Under the pieces are notes generated by a model, which made no database searches, was not told where the DNA came from, and saw only the letters and a list, made by a program, of their open reading frames with translations. A program made the position numbers and the translations under genes. From Paraburkholderia sp. BCC1885 (GTDB taxonomy: Bacteria; Pseudomonadota; Gammaproteobacteria; Burkholderiales; Burkholderiaceae), in the NCBI RefSeq assembly GCF_900996235.1, contig NZ_CAAJGM010000177.1, positions 1-64,000 of the forward strand: a stretch of DNA of 64,000 bases, read 5' to 3'. Of this stretch, positions 1 to 9,617 are shown in pieces (positions within the stretch are counted from its first letter, which is position 1; each line of letters starts with the position of its first letter).

Positions 1-1
1 G

Positions 2-61
2 CTCATCCGGCTCAACGCCATGATGCGTGACGCCACCCCCTGGAGTCCGCCGAAATCATGA
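2..61 (+). CDS. C-terminal fragment of a possible IS110-type transposase (cut by window edge)
   Basis: An open frame enters from the left edge and ends at a TGA. The residues read LIRLNAMMRDATPW then a short tail. The string LNAM-RD-W resembles the extreme C-terminus of IS110/IS1111-family DEDD transposases as I remember them. Only 19 codons are visible, so this is a suggestion and it could be chance. Confidence 0.3.
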   Translation, partial: LIRLNAMMRDATPWSPPKS

Positions 62-94
62 TCGAATGAACCCCTGACACTTGACCTTCAATAC

Positions 95-180
95 AGTTGC
101 TTTCTTTGCGGCGGCAAAGAAAGTAAGTGCCGCCCCGCACAGGGGCAACGCAAGCAAACCACGAACAAAGCAAGGAAAGG
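95..180. repeat. Interspersed Burkholderia-type repeat with hairpin
   Basis: A perfect 10-bp inverted repeat (CTTTCTTTGC at 100-109 and GCAAAGAAAG at 114-123) is followed by a GC-rich block around CCGCCCCGCACAGGGGC and then an A/C-rich tail with few G/T runs. I recall near-identical blocks at many intergenic sites in Burkholderia and Paraburkholderia genomes. It lies between the transposase tail and the downstream end of the carrier gene, where it could act as a bidirectional transcription end. The copy number cannot be judged from one window. Confidence 0.5.
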
Positions 181-258
181 CCAAAACGGCAAAAACAACC
201 ACCAAAGCAGCCAGAAGCACAACAACCCCAAACCCGTCAGTCAGACAAACAAAAACCC

Positions 259-864
259 TTACCCCACACTCCGAGCATTATGCTCAGTCAAAAATTTAAT
301 CAGCCCATCCACGCCGCCTTTAGAAAGCTGATCAGCAAACTGATTCTGATAAACCTGAATCAGCCAGGCGCCCATCATATCGATGTCATAGACCTTCCAC
401 CCTGAATCGGTCTTCTCCATCCGATATCCCACGGCATCATCGCCGCCATTGCTCAGCACATGCGACTGCACCACGGCATCCTTGCCGCCGGCGGCCACGT
501 TCGCGGGTGCGAACTTGAACGTCACGTCCTGATCCCGAAGCTGCGCCAACGAAGCAGCATAGGTACGCACCAGCAAGGTCTGGAACTGTTCGTACAACTG
601 CTTCTGCTGCTCCGGCGTCGCCGTCGTCCACGCCTTACCCACTGCGATTCGCGTCGTGCGCTGGAAGTCGGTGGCGGGCACAAAATGTGTTACTACCACC
701 TGGGTGATTTTGCCCATGTCGCCGCTGCGCGCGGTTGGGTCGGCCTTCATCGCGCTGACCGTGCCCTCGACCGCGTTCTTCACCACCGCGTCCGGGGCAG
801 CTTGTGCAAAGACCGTCGTGGAAACCACCGCGGCCGCGAAAAAAGCAGACAGATAACGTTTCAT
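259..864 (-). CDS. MlaC/HpnM-family periplasmic phospholipid (or hopanoid) carrier
   Basis: The 201-residue product begins with a typical Sec signal (MKRYLSAFFAAAVVSTTVFAQA, mature start near residue 23). The mature part fits the MlaC/Ttg2D/HpnM family: an FVPATDFQRTTRIAVGKAW stretch, TPEQQKQLYEQFQTLLVRTYA, and a C-terminal VYDIDMMGAWLIQVYQNQF segment. Family members shuttle lipids through the periplasm between the outer-membrane lipoprotein MlaA and an inner-membrane transporter. It is transcribed away from hpnN-mlaA, which suggests a shared lipid-transport role. HpnM is the hopanoid-cluster relative of MlaC, and the sequence alone does not separate the two. Length is normal for the family. 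Confidence 0.8.
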   Translation of the reverse strand: MKRYLSAFFAAAVVSTTVFAQAAPDAVVKNAVEGTVSAMKADPTARSGDMGKITQVVVTHFVPATDFQRTTRIAVGKAWTTATPEQQKQLYEQFQTLLVRTYAASLAQLRDQDVTFKFAPANVAAGGKDAVVQSHVLSNGGDDAVGYRMEKTDSGWKVYDIDMMGAWLIQVYQNQFADQLSKGGVDGLIKFLTEHNARSVG

Positions 865-1041
865 AAGCTCATCAGGACAGTAAAAATGACCACTGGATGA
901 CCCGCTGGGCCACGCTGCAAGCCAGTATACCGATTTTGCGCCGCTGTCCGCTCCCTACAAGGTGGGGTATTCAGCCTCACGTCGGTATACTTGTGCCCTT
1001 ATGCCTAAAACGCCGTCTGTGACAGGGCCAAACTCCCCTAC

Positions 1042-3669
1042 ATGCTGAAGTCATCTATCGTCCGTCTCGTCGCCTGGTCGGTGAGCCGCCCACTGCGCGT
1101 CATCGTGCTCTCGCTGATCCTCGCGGTCCTGAGCGGCTATTACGTCGCCGCTCACTTCAAGATCAACACCGACATCAGCCGTCTCGTCGAAAACGATCAA
1201 GCCTGGACCTCGCTCGACGACGCCATCGACAACGCCTTCCCCCAGCGCGGTCAAACAGTGCTGGTCGTCGTCGAAGCGCGCGCGCCCGAATTCGCCGATG
1301 CCGCCGCCAATGCCCTGACCGCCGCGCTCAAGAGCCAGCCGAAGGAATTCGTCGCCGTCACGCAACCGGCCGGCGGTCCGTTCTTCGAACACAACGGCCT
1401 GCTGTATCCATCGCTCGATGAGGTCCAGTCCACCACCGGGCAACTCGTGCAGTCGCGCCCGCTCGTCAACGCGCTCGCCAAAGACCCGAGCCTGACCGGT
1501 CTGGCCGGTGTCCTCACCACCAGCCTGCTGCTGCCGCTGCAGTTGGGCCAGGTGAAACTCAGCGACATGAGCCATCTGCTCTCGCAAAGCGCGGACGTGC
1601 TCGACCGTGTGCTTGCCGGCCAACCGGCCGCCTTCTCATGGCGCGCGCTGGTCGACAAGGACGTCGCCACCAACCCGGCGCGCGCCTTCATCACCGTGCA
1701 GCCGGTGGTCAACTACGGCGCGCTCGAACCGGGCGCGCGCGCCTCGGCCGCGATTCGCGCCACCGCTGCGTCGCTCGACCTCGGCGCCCATTACGGCGCG
1801 TCGATTCGTCTGACCGGCGAACAGCCGCTCGCCGACGAAGAGTTCGCCTCCGTGCAGGACGGCGCCGCGCTGAACGGCGCCATCACCTTCGTCGTGGTGC
1901 TGGTGATCCTGTGGCTCGCGTTGCGCTCGGGCCGCATGATCCTCGCCGTGCTGATCACATTGTTCGTCGGCCTCGCCATTACGGCGGCAATCGGCCTGAT
2001 GATGGTCGGCGCGCTCAACATGATTTCGGTCGCCTTCATGGTGCTGTTCGTCGGGCTGGGGATCGACTTCGGCGTCCAGTTCGGCGTCAAGTATCGCGAA
2101 GAACGTAATCGCGACGACCGTCTGACCGCCGCGCTCATCAATACCGCGCATACCATCGGCGTGCCGTTGACGCTCGCCGCCGTCGCGGTCGCCGAGGCGT
2201 TCTTCTCGTTTCTGCCCACGGCGTATCGCGGGGTCGCGGAGCTGGGGCAGATCGCGGGCGTCGGCATGTTCGTCGCCTACGGCACCAACATGACGCTGTT
2301 TCCGGCACTCCTGAAGATTTTCAATCCGCCGGGCGAATCGGTTGCGCCCGGTTTCAAGCAGCTCGCTCCCGTCGACGATTTCCTCGATCGCCATCGCAAA
2401 CCCGTGCTGATCGGCACGCTCGTGGTCGTAATCGGCGCGGCGCCGTTGCTCACGCATCTGCGCTTCGATTTCAACCCGCTGCATCTGAAAGACCCGCATA
2501 CGGAATCGATGGCGACGTTGCTCTCGCTGAAGGATTCGCCCGAGGCGGCGGTCAACAACGTGCGCGTGCTGGCGCCCTCGCTGGCGGCGGCGGACCAGAT
2601 CGAGGCCCGTCTGAAGAAGCTGCCGGAGGTGGGCCGGGTCACCACGTTGAGCACTTTTATCCCGCCTGACCAGACGCAAAAGATCCTGCTGATCAACGGC
2701 GCCGCCCAACAGTTACTGCCGGCGTTGACTCAAACGCCGGCGCCGCCTTCGAGCGACGCATTGCGCGTCGCCGCGTTAAAACGCGCGGCGAACCAGCTCG
2801 TGCTCGCAGCCGAGGACCATCCGGGGCCGGGCGCGGCAGAGGCCCAGCATCTGGCGGCGACGCTGCAAAAGCTGGCTGCAGCCAGCCCGGCAACGCGCGA
2901 GCACGCCGAGGCCGCGATGTCCAGCACGCTTAAGATCGCGCTGGCGCAACTCGCCGCGCTGCTGCAGCCCACCGAAATCACCCGTGCCAGCTTGCCGGCG
3001 GAGATCTCGCGCGACTGGGTTTCGGCTGACGGCCGCGCACTCGTCGACATCGCGCCGAAGGTCGCGCCCGGCGCGGATCCCGGCGACGATGCAATGCTGC
3101 GCCGGTTCGCGCATACTGTGAAAGCGGCTGAACCTGGCGCGATCGGCGGCACCATTTCGATCCTGCATTCCGCAGACGTAATCATCAAGGCGTTCCTGCA
3201 AGCGGCATGCTGGGCGCTGGTGACAATCACCATCCTGCTGTGGCTCGCGCTGCGGCGCATTGGCGACGTGCTGCGCACGCTGATCCCGCTGCTGGTGTCC
3301 GCACTGGTGACGCTTGAATTGTGCGTAGTGTTCGGCATGCCGCTTAATTTCGCCAACATCATCGCGTTGCCGCTTATGCTCGGCGTGGGCGTCGCGTTCA
3401 AGATTTACTTTGTAATGGCGTGGCGTAATGGGCAGACCGGCTTGCTGCAATCGAGCCTCACCCACGCCGTCATGTTTAGCGCAGCCACTACCGCTACTGC
3501 GTTCGGAAGTCTCTGGCTGTCGCATCATCCGGGAACGTCGAGCATGGGCCGGTTGCTGGCGCTTTCCCTCCTCTGCACGTTAATTGGTGCCGTGGTGTTT
3601 CAGCCCGTCTTGATGGGTAAGCCGCGCGCACGTCGCGCTTCAAAAGAAAAGCAAGGAATTATGAAATGA
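1042..3669 (+). CDS. hpnN: HpnN hopanoid-associated RND/MMPL transporter
   Basis: The 875-residue inner-membrane protein has the MMPL/RND layout: TM1 near residues 15-35, a large periplasmic loop, a cluster of helices about 275-410 containing the [16 protein letters not shown] segment, a second single helix near 455, a second periplasmic loop, and a C-terminal helix cluster about 715-855. HpnN moves hopanoids to the outer membrane. The size is that of HpnN rather than AcrB-type pumps. Its stop overlaps the mlaA start (ATGA), so the two are co-translated. The hopanoid synthesis operon hpnD-E-shc-G lies 3 kb away on the other strand, which supports the name. Confidence 0.88.
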   Translation: MLKSSIVRLVAWSVSRPLRVIVLSLILAVLSGYYVAAHFKINTDISRLVENDQAWTSLDDAIDNAFPQRGQTVLVVVEARAPEFADAAANALTAALKSQPKEFVAVTQPAGGPFFEHNGLLYPSLDEVQSTTGQLVQSRPLVNALAKDPSLTGLAGVLTTSLLLPLQLGQVKLSDMSHLLSQSADVLDRVLAGQPAAFSWRALVDKDVATNPARAFITVQPVVNYGALEPGARASAAIRATAASLDLGAHYGASIRLTGEQPLADEEFASVQDGAALNGAITFVVVLVILWLALRSGRMILAVLITLFVGLAITAAIGLMMVGALNMISVAFMVLFVGLGIDFGVQFGVKYREERNRDDRLTAALINTAHTIGVPLTLAAVAVAEAFFSFLPTAYRGVAELGQIAGVGMFVAYGTNMTLFPALLKIFNPPGESVAPGFKQLAPVDDFLDRHRKPVLIGTLVVVIGAAPLLTHLRFDFNPLHLKDPHTESMATLLSLKDSPEAAVNNVRVLAPSLAAADQIEARLKKLPEVGRVTTLSTFIPPDQTQKILLINGAAQQLLPALTQTPAPPSSDALRVAALKRAANQLVLAAEDHPGPGAAEAQHLAATLQKLAAASPATREHAEAAMSSTLKIALAQLAALLQPTEITRASLPAEISRDWVSADGRALVDIAPKVAPGADPGDDAMLRRFAHTVKAAEPGAIGGTISILHSADVIIKAFLQAACWALVTITILLWLALRRIGDVLRTLIPLLVSALVTLELCVVFGMPLNFANIIALPLMLGVGVAFKIYFVMAWRNGQTGLLQSSLTHAVMFSAATTATAFGSLWLSHHPGTSSMGRLLALSLLCTLIGAVVFQPVLMGKPRARRASKEKQGIMK

Positions 3670-4730
3670 AGATGCGAAACACCGCCCTGGCCCTGCTCGT
3701 CGCAGGTGTAGCCTCAGGGTGCGCGACGGGTCCGGACCGCAAGCCCGGCGACCCACTGGAGCCAATGAACCGCCAGATCTTCAAGTTCAACGATGCACTC
3801 GACCGGACGATCGCCCAGCCGGTCGCGCGGGGTTATCAGAAGGTCACGCCGCAACCTGTCCGTCAGGCCATCAGCAACTTCTTCTCGAACCTCGGGGACC
3901 TGGGCAACGCGGCGAACAACATCCTGCAATTGAAGGTCACGGACGCGGCCGAGGACATCATGCGCTTCGCCATGAACTCGACCTTCGGGCTGGGCGGCCT
4001 GCTCGACTTCGCGACGCCCGCCGGTCTGCCGAAACACCACGAGGACTTCGGCCTGACACTCGGACGCTGGGGCGTGCCGGCCGGCCCGTATCTCGTGTTG
4101 CCGCTGTTCGGGCCGAGTTCGGTGCGCGACAGCACCGGCTACGTGGTCGACTTCCGTTTCAACCTGATTCACTACATGAAGCCGGCGGTGCGCAATCCGA
4201 TGTATATCGCCCAGTTCATCAGCGCGCGTTCCGATCTGCTGGGTGCGTCGGACCTGCTGCAGGCCGCCGCGCTCGACAAGTATTCGTTCGTGCGCGACGC
4301 CTACACGCAGCAGCGCGTCTCGCTGCTCAGAAGCTCGAATCCGAACGCGGCGCCCTTGCCGAACTATGGCGATCCGGACTCGCCGGGCGGCGCGGCGCCG
4401 GCGCCGGGCGCCTCGGATGCGGCACCGTCGGGATTGCCGGACTACAGCGATCCGGGCGATACATCGGCGCCGGCTGCACCGGCTAATGGCGCTTCCAATA
4501 CGGAGGGCGCCGACGTGCCGAATTACACCGATCCGGGTGATTCGGCGGCGCCGGCCAACGGCGCGTCGGGCGCTGCTGTTCCGGCGGGTCAGGCAAATCC
4601 CGCCAGCAACGCTCAGGCAGCCGAGGCACCGGCGAGCGCCAGCGCGGCCAGGGCGGCGAGTGCGCCCGCTGCTGCGGCAGCGGCGGCGTCCGCTGCGTCG
4701 GCGGTGGCGGCACCGGTCCCGGTCAAGTAG
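3666..4730 (+). CDS. mlaA: MlaA/VacJ-family outer-membrane lipoprotein with long repeat tail
   Basis: A lipoprotein signal with lipobox (VASGC, lipidated Cys near 19) precedes the MlaA domain ([60 protein letters not shown]), which ends near residue 235. MlaA removes mislocalised phospholipid from the outer leaflet and hands it to MlaC. The last 120 or so residues are extra: three spaced copies of a (L/V)P(N/D)Y(G/S/T)DP motif ([26 protein letters not shown]) followed by an Ala/Ser/Pro-rich stretch. At 354 residues it is much longer than E. coli MlaA (about 250). It overlaps hpnN by 4 nt. Confidence 0.88.
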   Translation: MKMRNTALALLVAGVASGCATGPDRKPGDPLEPMNRQIFKFNDALDRTIAQPVARGYQKVTPQPVRQAISNFFSNLGDLGNAANNILQLKVTDAAEDIMRFAMNSTFGLGGLLDFATPAGLPKHHEDFGLTLGRWGVPAGPYLVLPLFGPSSVRDSTGYVVDFRFNLIHYMKPAVRNPMYIAQFISARSDLLGASDLLQAAALDKYSFVRDAYTQQRVSLLRSSNPNAAPLPNYGDPDSPGGAAPAPGASDAAPSGLPDYSDPGDTSAPAAPANGASNTEGADVPNYTDPGDSAAPANGASGAAVPAGQANPASNAQAAEAPASASAARAASAPAAAAAAASAASAVAAPVPVK

Positions 4731-4767
4731 TCCGATCCGGCTTTCGCCGCTTACCCGGCCGCAAAGC

Positions 4768-4804
4768 AAAACAGCCCGACCGGTCCACCCCGGTCGGGCT
4801 GTTT
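4768..4804 (+). terminator. Intrinsic terminator after hpnN-mlaA
   Basis: The arms AAACAGCCCGACCGG and CCGGTCGGGCTGTTT form a perfect 15-bp stem with a 7-nt loop, followed by CGTTTG. It sits 37 nt past the mlaA stop and upstream of the oppositely oriented thioesterase gene, so it may end transcription from both sides. Confidence 0.85.
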
Positions 4805-4945
4805 CGTTTGAGCTTTCGTTAAGCGCTTCGCTCTGCAGGCGCATGCGTGCGTGCTACTACGCGAGCGGCATCAGCCAGCCGCCGCTCACATTTGCACGCG
4901 CCGCCGCACGGACCATACAAGCCGCACGGACCCGCCGCGCCACAC

Positions 4946-5416
4946 TCAATTCATCGTATCGGCTTCGATCCGGCGCGCCGCCTCGTCGACACTCGCTGCC
5001 GGCTGCATCGGCGTGAGGGTCGTGCGATAGCGTTCGAAGGCTTCGTCCGCGTAACGGATCTGCGTGCGGCCATGCGGCGCCGGTTCGCCGTTCTCGCCGA
5101 GATTCACGAACACCATCTTCTCGACCGTCAGGATGCTCTTGCGCGTGATCTTGTTGCGCACTTCGCAGCGCAGCGTGATCGACGTGCGGCCGAAATGCGT
5201 GGCAGTCATGCCGAGTTCGATGATGTCGCCCTGGCGTGCCGAGCTGACAAAATTGATCTCCGACATGAACTTGGTCACCACGCGCTGGTTGTCCAGTTGG
5301 CAGATGGCGTAGATGGCCGCTTCTTCATCGATCCAGCGCAGCAGGCTGCCGCCGAACAGCGTGCCGTTCGGGTTCAGATCTTCGGGCTTGACCCATTTTC
5401 TGGTGTGGAAATTCAT
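4946..5416 (-). CDS. Acyl-CoA thioesterase, YciA-like hotdog fold
   Basis: The 156-residue single-hotdog protein carries LNPNGTLFGGSLLRWIDEEAAI, the active-site region of YciA/BFIT-type thioesterases with the Asn and Asp of that family, followed by TKFMSEINFVSSARQGDIIELG. It would hydrolyse acyl-CoAs in the cytosol. An AAGGGG ribosome site lies 6-11 nt before the ATG. It is a single gene between two terminators. The upstream region holds paired CCTAGG-type palindromes that may be its operator. Confidence 0.85.
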   Translation of the reverse strand: MNFHTRKWVKPEDLNPNGTLFGGSLLRWIDEEAAIYAICQLDNQRVVTKFMSEINFVSSARQGDIIELGMTATHFGRTSITLRCEVRNKITRKSILTVEKMVFVNLGENGEPAPHGRTQIRYADEAFERYRTTLTPMQPAASVDEAARRIEADTMN

Positions 5417-5462
5417 CTGGTATCCCCTTCGTAAGAGGTGACGGGGTCGGTCAACAGATCGA

Positions 5463-5513
5463 ACCCTAGGGTTAATACCTAGATTATATCAAAAACAAGG
5501 GTTTTCCCTAGGA
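5463..5513. promoter_or_regulatory. Candidate operator: nested CTAGGG/CCCTAG palindromes
   Basis: A perfect palindrome ACCCTAGGGT (5463-5472) is nested in CTAGGGTTAATACCTAG (5466-5482). A third arm set AGGGTTTTCCCT (5498-5509) extends into CCTAGG. The block lies 47-97 nt upstream of the thioesterase start and is AT-rich compared with its surroundings. The regulator is unknown. Confidence 0.5.
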
Positions 5514-5522
5514 TGTCAAAAA

Positions 5523-5554
5523 AGAAGCCCGGCCGGTTTCCCGTCGGGCTTTGG
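5523..5554. terminator. Intrinsic terminator between thioesterase and hpnG
   Basis: AAGCCCG pairs with CGGGCTT around a GCCGGTTTCCCGT loop region, with an A-rich left flank (AAAAAAG) and TTTGG on the right. It lies about 70 nt past the hpnG stop and fits termination of the minus-strand hopanoid operon. Confidence 0.65.
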
Positions 5555-5623
5555 GTGCGGCTTTAGGGTGCCTGGCGTGGCTTTCGGCTTGGTTCTTAAT
5601 CTCGCCTTACCGGGACTGACGAT

Positions 5624-6370
5624 TCAGGCGGTGGGCTGTAGCGCCCCGGCCGCGCCCAAGGCATGACGCGCCTGAACCAGCGCCGTGCGGGCGGCCCACG
5701 CGTCGGCGGCGACGCGCAGCAGCGGTCCGAGCTGGGATGGCTGCTTCAGCAGCTCGCGCAGGATCGGCCCGATAGCGGTACTGCCATCGTCGCGCAGTCC
5801 GGCCGTCGCGGCGGACGGCAGGGTGCGCCACGCGGGATCGACAATCGCGCGACACACCGCGAACGGCACATCGTGCGCGGCGGCGATGGCGCCGGCGATA
5901 TGCGATTCCATGTCCACGGCCAGCGCGCCGCTCGACCGATGCAGGACGGCTTTGTCGTGCGCACCCGTCAACGGCGCAGTGACGCCGGCCAGCAGACCGC
6001 GATGCAAGCGCGCCGCCAGCGGCGTCGCGGCCAGCGCGGCGGCCAGACGCTCGGACCAGCGCGGATCAGTGGCAAAGCGCCCCAGCGGGCCTTCCACGGC
6101 CTGCGCCACGATCAGCGCACCCGGTTCCAGATCAGGCGCGAGCCCCCCTGCCGTGCCAAAACTGACGATCCCCGAGCAGCCGCGCGCCACCGCCGCGCTC
6201 AGCGCCCGCTCGAGCAGATCGGCACGCGCCGCGTAGACAACCTCGATGCCCTCGCCGCGCACGATGCGCGCCTCGAAGGCCATGCCGGTCACCGCGATCA
6301 CCGGCAAGCCGTGACTGGCACCGCCAGCAGACGAAGCCGGCTGGGTCGAACGGGTCAACGTGCTCGCCAT
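5624..6370 (-). CDS. hpnG: HpnG, hopanoid-associated nucleoside phosphorylase
   Basis: The 248-residue protein of the purine/uridine phosphorylase (PNP_UDP_1) fold has IVSFGTAGGLAPDLEPGALIVA, ALAVDMESHIAGAIA (the VDMES ribose-binding motif) and VCRAIVDPAWRTLP near the C-terminus. HpnG removes adenine from adenosylhopane to give ribosylhopane, an early step toward bacteriohopanepolyols. The ATG at 6370 shares one base with the shc stop (TGATG); a GTG three bases upstream is the alternative. It is the last gene of the hpnD-hpnE-shc-hpnG operon. Confidence 0.88.
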   Translation of the reverse strand: MASTLTRSTQPASSAGGASHGLPVIAVTGMAFEARIVRGEGIEVVYAARADLLERALSAAVARGCSGIVSFGTAGGLAPDLEPGALIVAQAVEGPLGRFATDPRWSERLAAALAATPLAARLHRGLLAGVTAPLTGAHDKAVLHRSSGALAVDMESHIAGAIAAAHDVPFAVCRAIVDPAWRTLPSAATAGLRDDGSTAIGPILRELLKQPSQLGPLLRVAADAWAARTALVQARHALGAAGALQPTA

Positions 6371-8352
6371 CACATTCCGACCGTGACGCGCGTCAGCCCG
6401 TCACGCTTCAGTTGCCGGTAGCGCGCCAGCGCCCAGAGCGGGAAGAATTTGCGATAACCGTGGTAGCGCAGATAGAACACGCGCGGGAAACCGGTCGCCG
6501 TAAAGCGGGTTTCGTCCCACAGACCATGTTCCTGCTGCTCGCGCAGCAGGTAGTCGACGCCGCGCGCCACCGCCGGATGCTCGACGCAGCCCGCCGCCAT
6601 CAGGCCCATCAAGGCCCACGCCGTCTGCGACGCCGTGCTGGCGGCGCGCTCGTAACCGCGGTAGTCGAGCTTGTAGCTGGTGCCGTCCTCGCCCCAGCCG
6701 CCGTCCTCGTTCTGGATCGACGCGAGCCATTGCGCCGCGCGCCGGATGCGCGGGTCGTCGTGCGACATGCCGGCCGCGTTCAGCGAACAGAGCGCCGTCC
6801 ACGTCCCGTAGATGTAATTCATGCCCCAGCGGCCGTACCAACTACCGTCCGACTCCTGCTCCTTGAGCATGTAGTCATAGGCGCGGCGGGCCGGCTCGCT
6901 GCTGGCCGGCATCTCGCCCAGTTGCGCGAGCATCGACAGACAGCGGCCCGAGACGTCCGCGGTGGGCGGATCGAGCAAGGCGCCATGATCCGAGAACGGG
7001 ATGTTATTCAGGTGATATTGAGTGTTTTCAGGCTCGAAGGCGCCCCAGCCGCCGTCGCTGCTCTGCATGCCCACCACCCATTCGCGGGCGCGGGCAATGG
7101 CTTCGCGGTCGACGTCCGACTGTGTCAGCGCCGCCGAGCGCTGCATGGCCATCACGACCACGGCTGTGTCGTCGACGTCCGGATAGTAGGGATTCGCGTA
7201 CTGAAACGCCCAGCCGCCGGGACGCACGTTCGGACGGCGCGAGATCCAGTCGCCGCGCACGTCGAGAATCTGCAGCGGACGCAGCCATTGCAAGCCGCGC
7301 TCGGCCGCCTGCTCGGCACGCGGGTCGCCGGTTTCGAGCAGCGCGTGCGCGACCAGCGAGGTATCCCACACCGGCGACAGGCACGGCTGGCAATACGCTT
7401 CGTCGTCGCGGATGACGAGCAGCTTGTCGATCGACTGCCGGGCGATGGCGCGGTTCGGATGATCGGCCGGATAGCCCAGCACGTCGTACATCATCACCGA
7501 GTTCGCCATGGCCGGGAAAATCGCACCGAGGCCGTCTTCGCCGTTCAGCCGCTCGTCAACGAAGGCCTGGGCGGCCTTGATCGCGCGCTCGCGGGTGTAC
7601 TTCGGGAACAGGCCGTCGACGAGGCGCAGCACGTGATCCACGCCGCGGAAAAACGTGAACCAGCCCTGGCTCTGATGCGGCGCACGCGGCAGCAAGCCGG
7701 TCGTGACGGGCGCGCCATGGAACAGTTCATCGATCCGCACGCCGCGCGGATTGCGCGCCACCGGACGCTTCGCATTCAGCACCAGCAGCGGCACGATCAC
7801 GGTCCGCGCCCAATACGACACCTTCGACAGATGGAACGGGAACCACTGCGGCAGCAGCATGATCTCGACCGGCATCATCGGCACGGCATACCACGACACC
7901 ACGCCGAACAGCGCCAGCAGGATGCGCGTGAACACGTTCGAGGCTTCCGCGCCGCCGTGCGCGAGGATCGCCTCGCGGGCGCGGCGCATGTGATCGGCGT
8001 CTTCCGGTTCGCCGATCATCTTCAGGGCGAAATACGCCTTGACGCTCGCGCTAACGTCGAGCGCGCCGTCGGTGAAAAGCGGCCAGCCGCCGTTGGGCAA
8101 CTGGATGCGGCGCAGGTAGCGCGCAATCTTCTGCTCCAGTTCCGCGTTGGGTTCTTCGCCGAGGTAGTGGACCAGCAGCACATATTCGGCGGGGATGGTC
8201 GCGTCGGCTTCGAGTTCGTAGACCCAATGGCCGTCGGGCTTTTGGGCGGCAAGAATGGCGTCGGTGGCGCGCGTGACGGCGGCGTCCAGTGCTTCGCTCG
8301 AGCCGGGCGTGGTTTCGTCGCCCGCAGTCCGGGCAAGGGATAAATCGTTCAT
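6370..8352 (-). CDS. shc: Squalene-hopene cyclase
   Basis: The 660-residue cyclase converts squalene to hopene and diplopterol at the inner membrane. The catalytic DxDD motif appears as PDVDDTAVV near residue 400, and QW repeats are spread along the protein (QLPNGGWPLF, QSSDGGWGAFE, QNEDGGWGED, QQEHGLWDE). The ATG at 8352 was chosen because it begins a normal N-terminus (MNDLSLARTAG) and overlaps the hpnE stop as ATGA; the frame stays open upstream but there it lies inside hpnE. Length matches Shc/HpnF. Confidence 0.96.
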   Translation of the reverse strand: MNDLSLARTAGDETTPGSSEALDAAVTRATDAILAAQKPDGHWVYELEADATIPAEYVLLVHYLGEEPNAELEQKIARYLRRIQLPNGGWPLFTDGALDVSASVKAYFALKMIGEPEDADHMRRAREAILAHGGAEASNVFTRILLALFGVVSWYAVPMMPVEIMLLPQWFPFHLSKVSYWARTVIVPLLVLNAKRPVARNPRGVRIDELFHGAPVTTGLLPRAPHQSQGWFTFFRGVDHVLRLVDGLFPKYTRERAIKAAQAFVDERLNGEDGLGAIFPAMANSVMMYDVLGYPADHPNRAIARQSIDKLLVIRDDEAYCQPCLSPVWDTSLVAHALLETGDPRAEQAAERGLQWLRPLQILDVRGDWISRRPNVRPGGWAFQYANPYYPDVDDTAVVVMAMQRSAALTQSDVDREAIARAREWVVGMQSSDGGWGAFEPENTQYHLNNIPFSDHGALLDPPTADVSGRCLSMLAQLGEMPASSEPARRAYDYMLKEQESDGSWYGRWGMNYIYGTWTALCSLNAAGMSHDDPRIRRAAQWLASIQNEDGGWGEDGTSYKLDYRGYERAASTASQTAWALMGLMAAGCVEHPAVARGVDYLLREQQEHGLWDETRFTATGFPRVFYLRYHGYRKFFPLWALARYRQLKRDGLTRVTVGM

Positions 8353-9617
8353 CTGCGTTCCATCGGTTCGTTCAGCAGCGTATCCGCGGCCTTCTGGCCG
8401 GAGCGGATTGCCCCTTCGATCGTCGCGGGCAGGCCGGTGGCCGTCCAGTCGCCCGCGAGCATGAGGTTTTTCCAACGTGTGCGGGTGCCTGGGCGGCGCA
8501 TCTCCTCGCCGGGCACGGCCGCGAAACTCGCCTGAGGTTCCATGACCACCTGCCAGGCCGGCATCGGCTCGAGCGGCAGGCTGGCCGCCTGGGCGACGTC
8601 CGCCCAGACCGTCTTCGCGAGAACTTCGTGCGGCGTATTCAACAGCCGATCGGCCCCGCTGATCGTCACCGAGAGGCGTCCGTCGAGCGCGAACAGCCAT
8701 TCGGCCGTGCCGTTGAGCAGTCCCATCAACGGCGGCACGCCAAACGGCGGCTCGACCGCGAAATGCACGGCGATGGCGGCGTCAAACCGGCGCGGCGCCA
8801 GTTGAACCGGCACCAGTTTTTGCGCGACCTGCGGCGGCACAGCCAGCACCACGGCCGCGTTGGCATCCAGTTCGATACGCCCTTCGCCGACGAAATCCAG
8901 CGCGCTGACACGGCTCGTGTCGGCGAACACGATCTGATTCAATTGCGCGCCAAGCCGGATCGCCGCGCCGCCGTGCTGCAACAGGCGCAAGGCCGGATCG
9001 ACAAAGGCGCTGCTCAGGCCATTGCGCGCGAGCAGCGGCCGGCTCGCCGGACCACCGGCCGCCAGCGTATCGCGCAGCACCGCCGCCGCCAGTTCGGCCG
9101 TCGCCTCACGCGGTTCGTGGTTGAGCACCAGCCGCAACAGCGGCCGCACCAAGCGGTCCCACAGCATGCCATCGCAGCGCATGGTCTGCGCCGTCGTGCG
9201 GCCGGGCCTGGCGAACAGCAGCGGTGCGAGTGTCAGATAGTCGCCTGGCTGCGTATCCGGCACCCGCGCGGCCTGGTCGAAGATCCACCGGGGCAGGCGC
9301 CCCGGCGACAGGCGCACATTCCAGCGCGCGCGCGTCGCGAGGTCCACGAAAGGGTATTCGGGCAGCGCCGGCCCGGTGAGTTCGTCGGCGGCGCCGATCG
9401 CGCGCAGGTAATTCAGCGTCGCGAGGTTGCCGGAAAAGACCACGTGATTGCCGCTGTCGATGGTCGCGCCGAGCGTCCTGTCGTACCAGGAGCGGCACCG
9501 TCCGCCGGCTTGCGCGGCGGCCTCGTGCAACACGACCTGCGCCCCGCGCCGCTGCAATTGCACCGCCGCGGCCAGGCCGGCAAGGCCCGCGCCGATCACG
9601 TGGACGAGCTTCGACAT
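8349..9617 (-). CDS. hpnE: HpnE, squalene-associated FAD-dependent desaturase
   Basis: The 422-residue flavoprotein starts with a dinucleotide-binding motif (VHVIGAGLAGLAAAVQLQRRG) and a second motif GGRCRSWYD, typical of carotenoid/phytoene desaturase-like amine oxidoreductases. In the HpnCDE route HpnE reduces hydroxysqualene to squalene. It starts at 9617, where its ATG overlaps the hpnD TGA, and ends in an ATGA overlap with shc. The C-terminus has the family FAD-contact stretch LAGDWTATGLPATIEGAIRSG. Confidence 0.93.
   Translation of the reverse strand: MSKLVHVIGAGLAGLAAAVQLQRRGAQVVLHEAAAQAGGRCRSWYDRTLGATIDSGNHVVFSGNLATLNYLRAIGAADELTGPALPEYPFVDLATRARWNVRLSPGRLPRWIFDQAARVPDTQPGDYLTLAPLLFARPGRTTAQTMRCDGMLWDRLVRPLLRLVLNHEPREATAELAAAVLRDTLAAGGPASRPLLARNGLSSAFVDPALRLLQHGGAAIRLGAQLNQIVFADTSRVSALDFVGEGRIELDANAAVVLAVPPQVAQKLVPVQLAPRRFDAAIAVHFAVEPPFGVPPLMGLLNGTAEWLFALDGRLSVTISGADRLLNTPHEVLAKTVWADVAQAASLPLEPMPAWQVVMEPQASFAAVPGEEMRRPGTRTRWKNLMLAGDWTATGLPATIEGAIRSGQKAADTLLNEPMERR

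Noticed and set aside
6412..8343. 643-codon open frame on the plus strand opposite shc
   Set aside because: It mirrors the high-GC third-position pattern of shc, has Arg/His/Ala-rich content and no recognisable domain.
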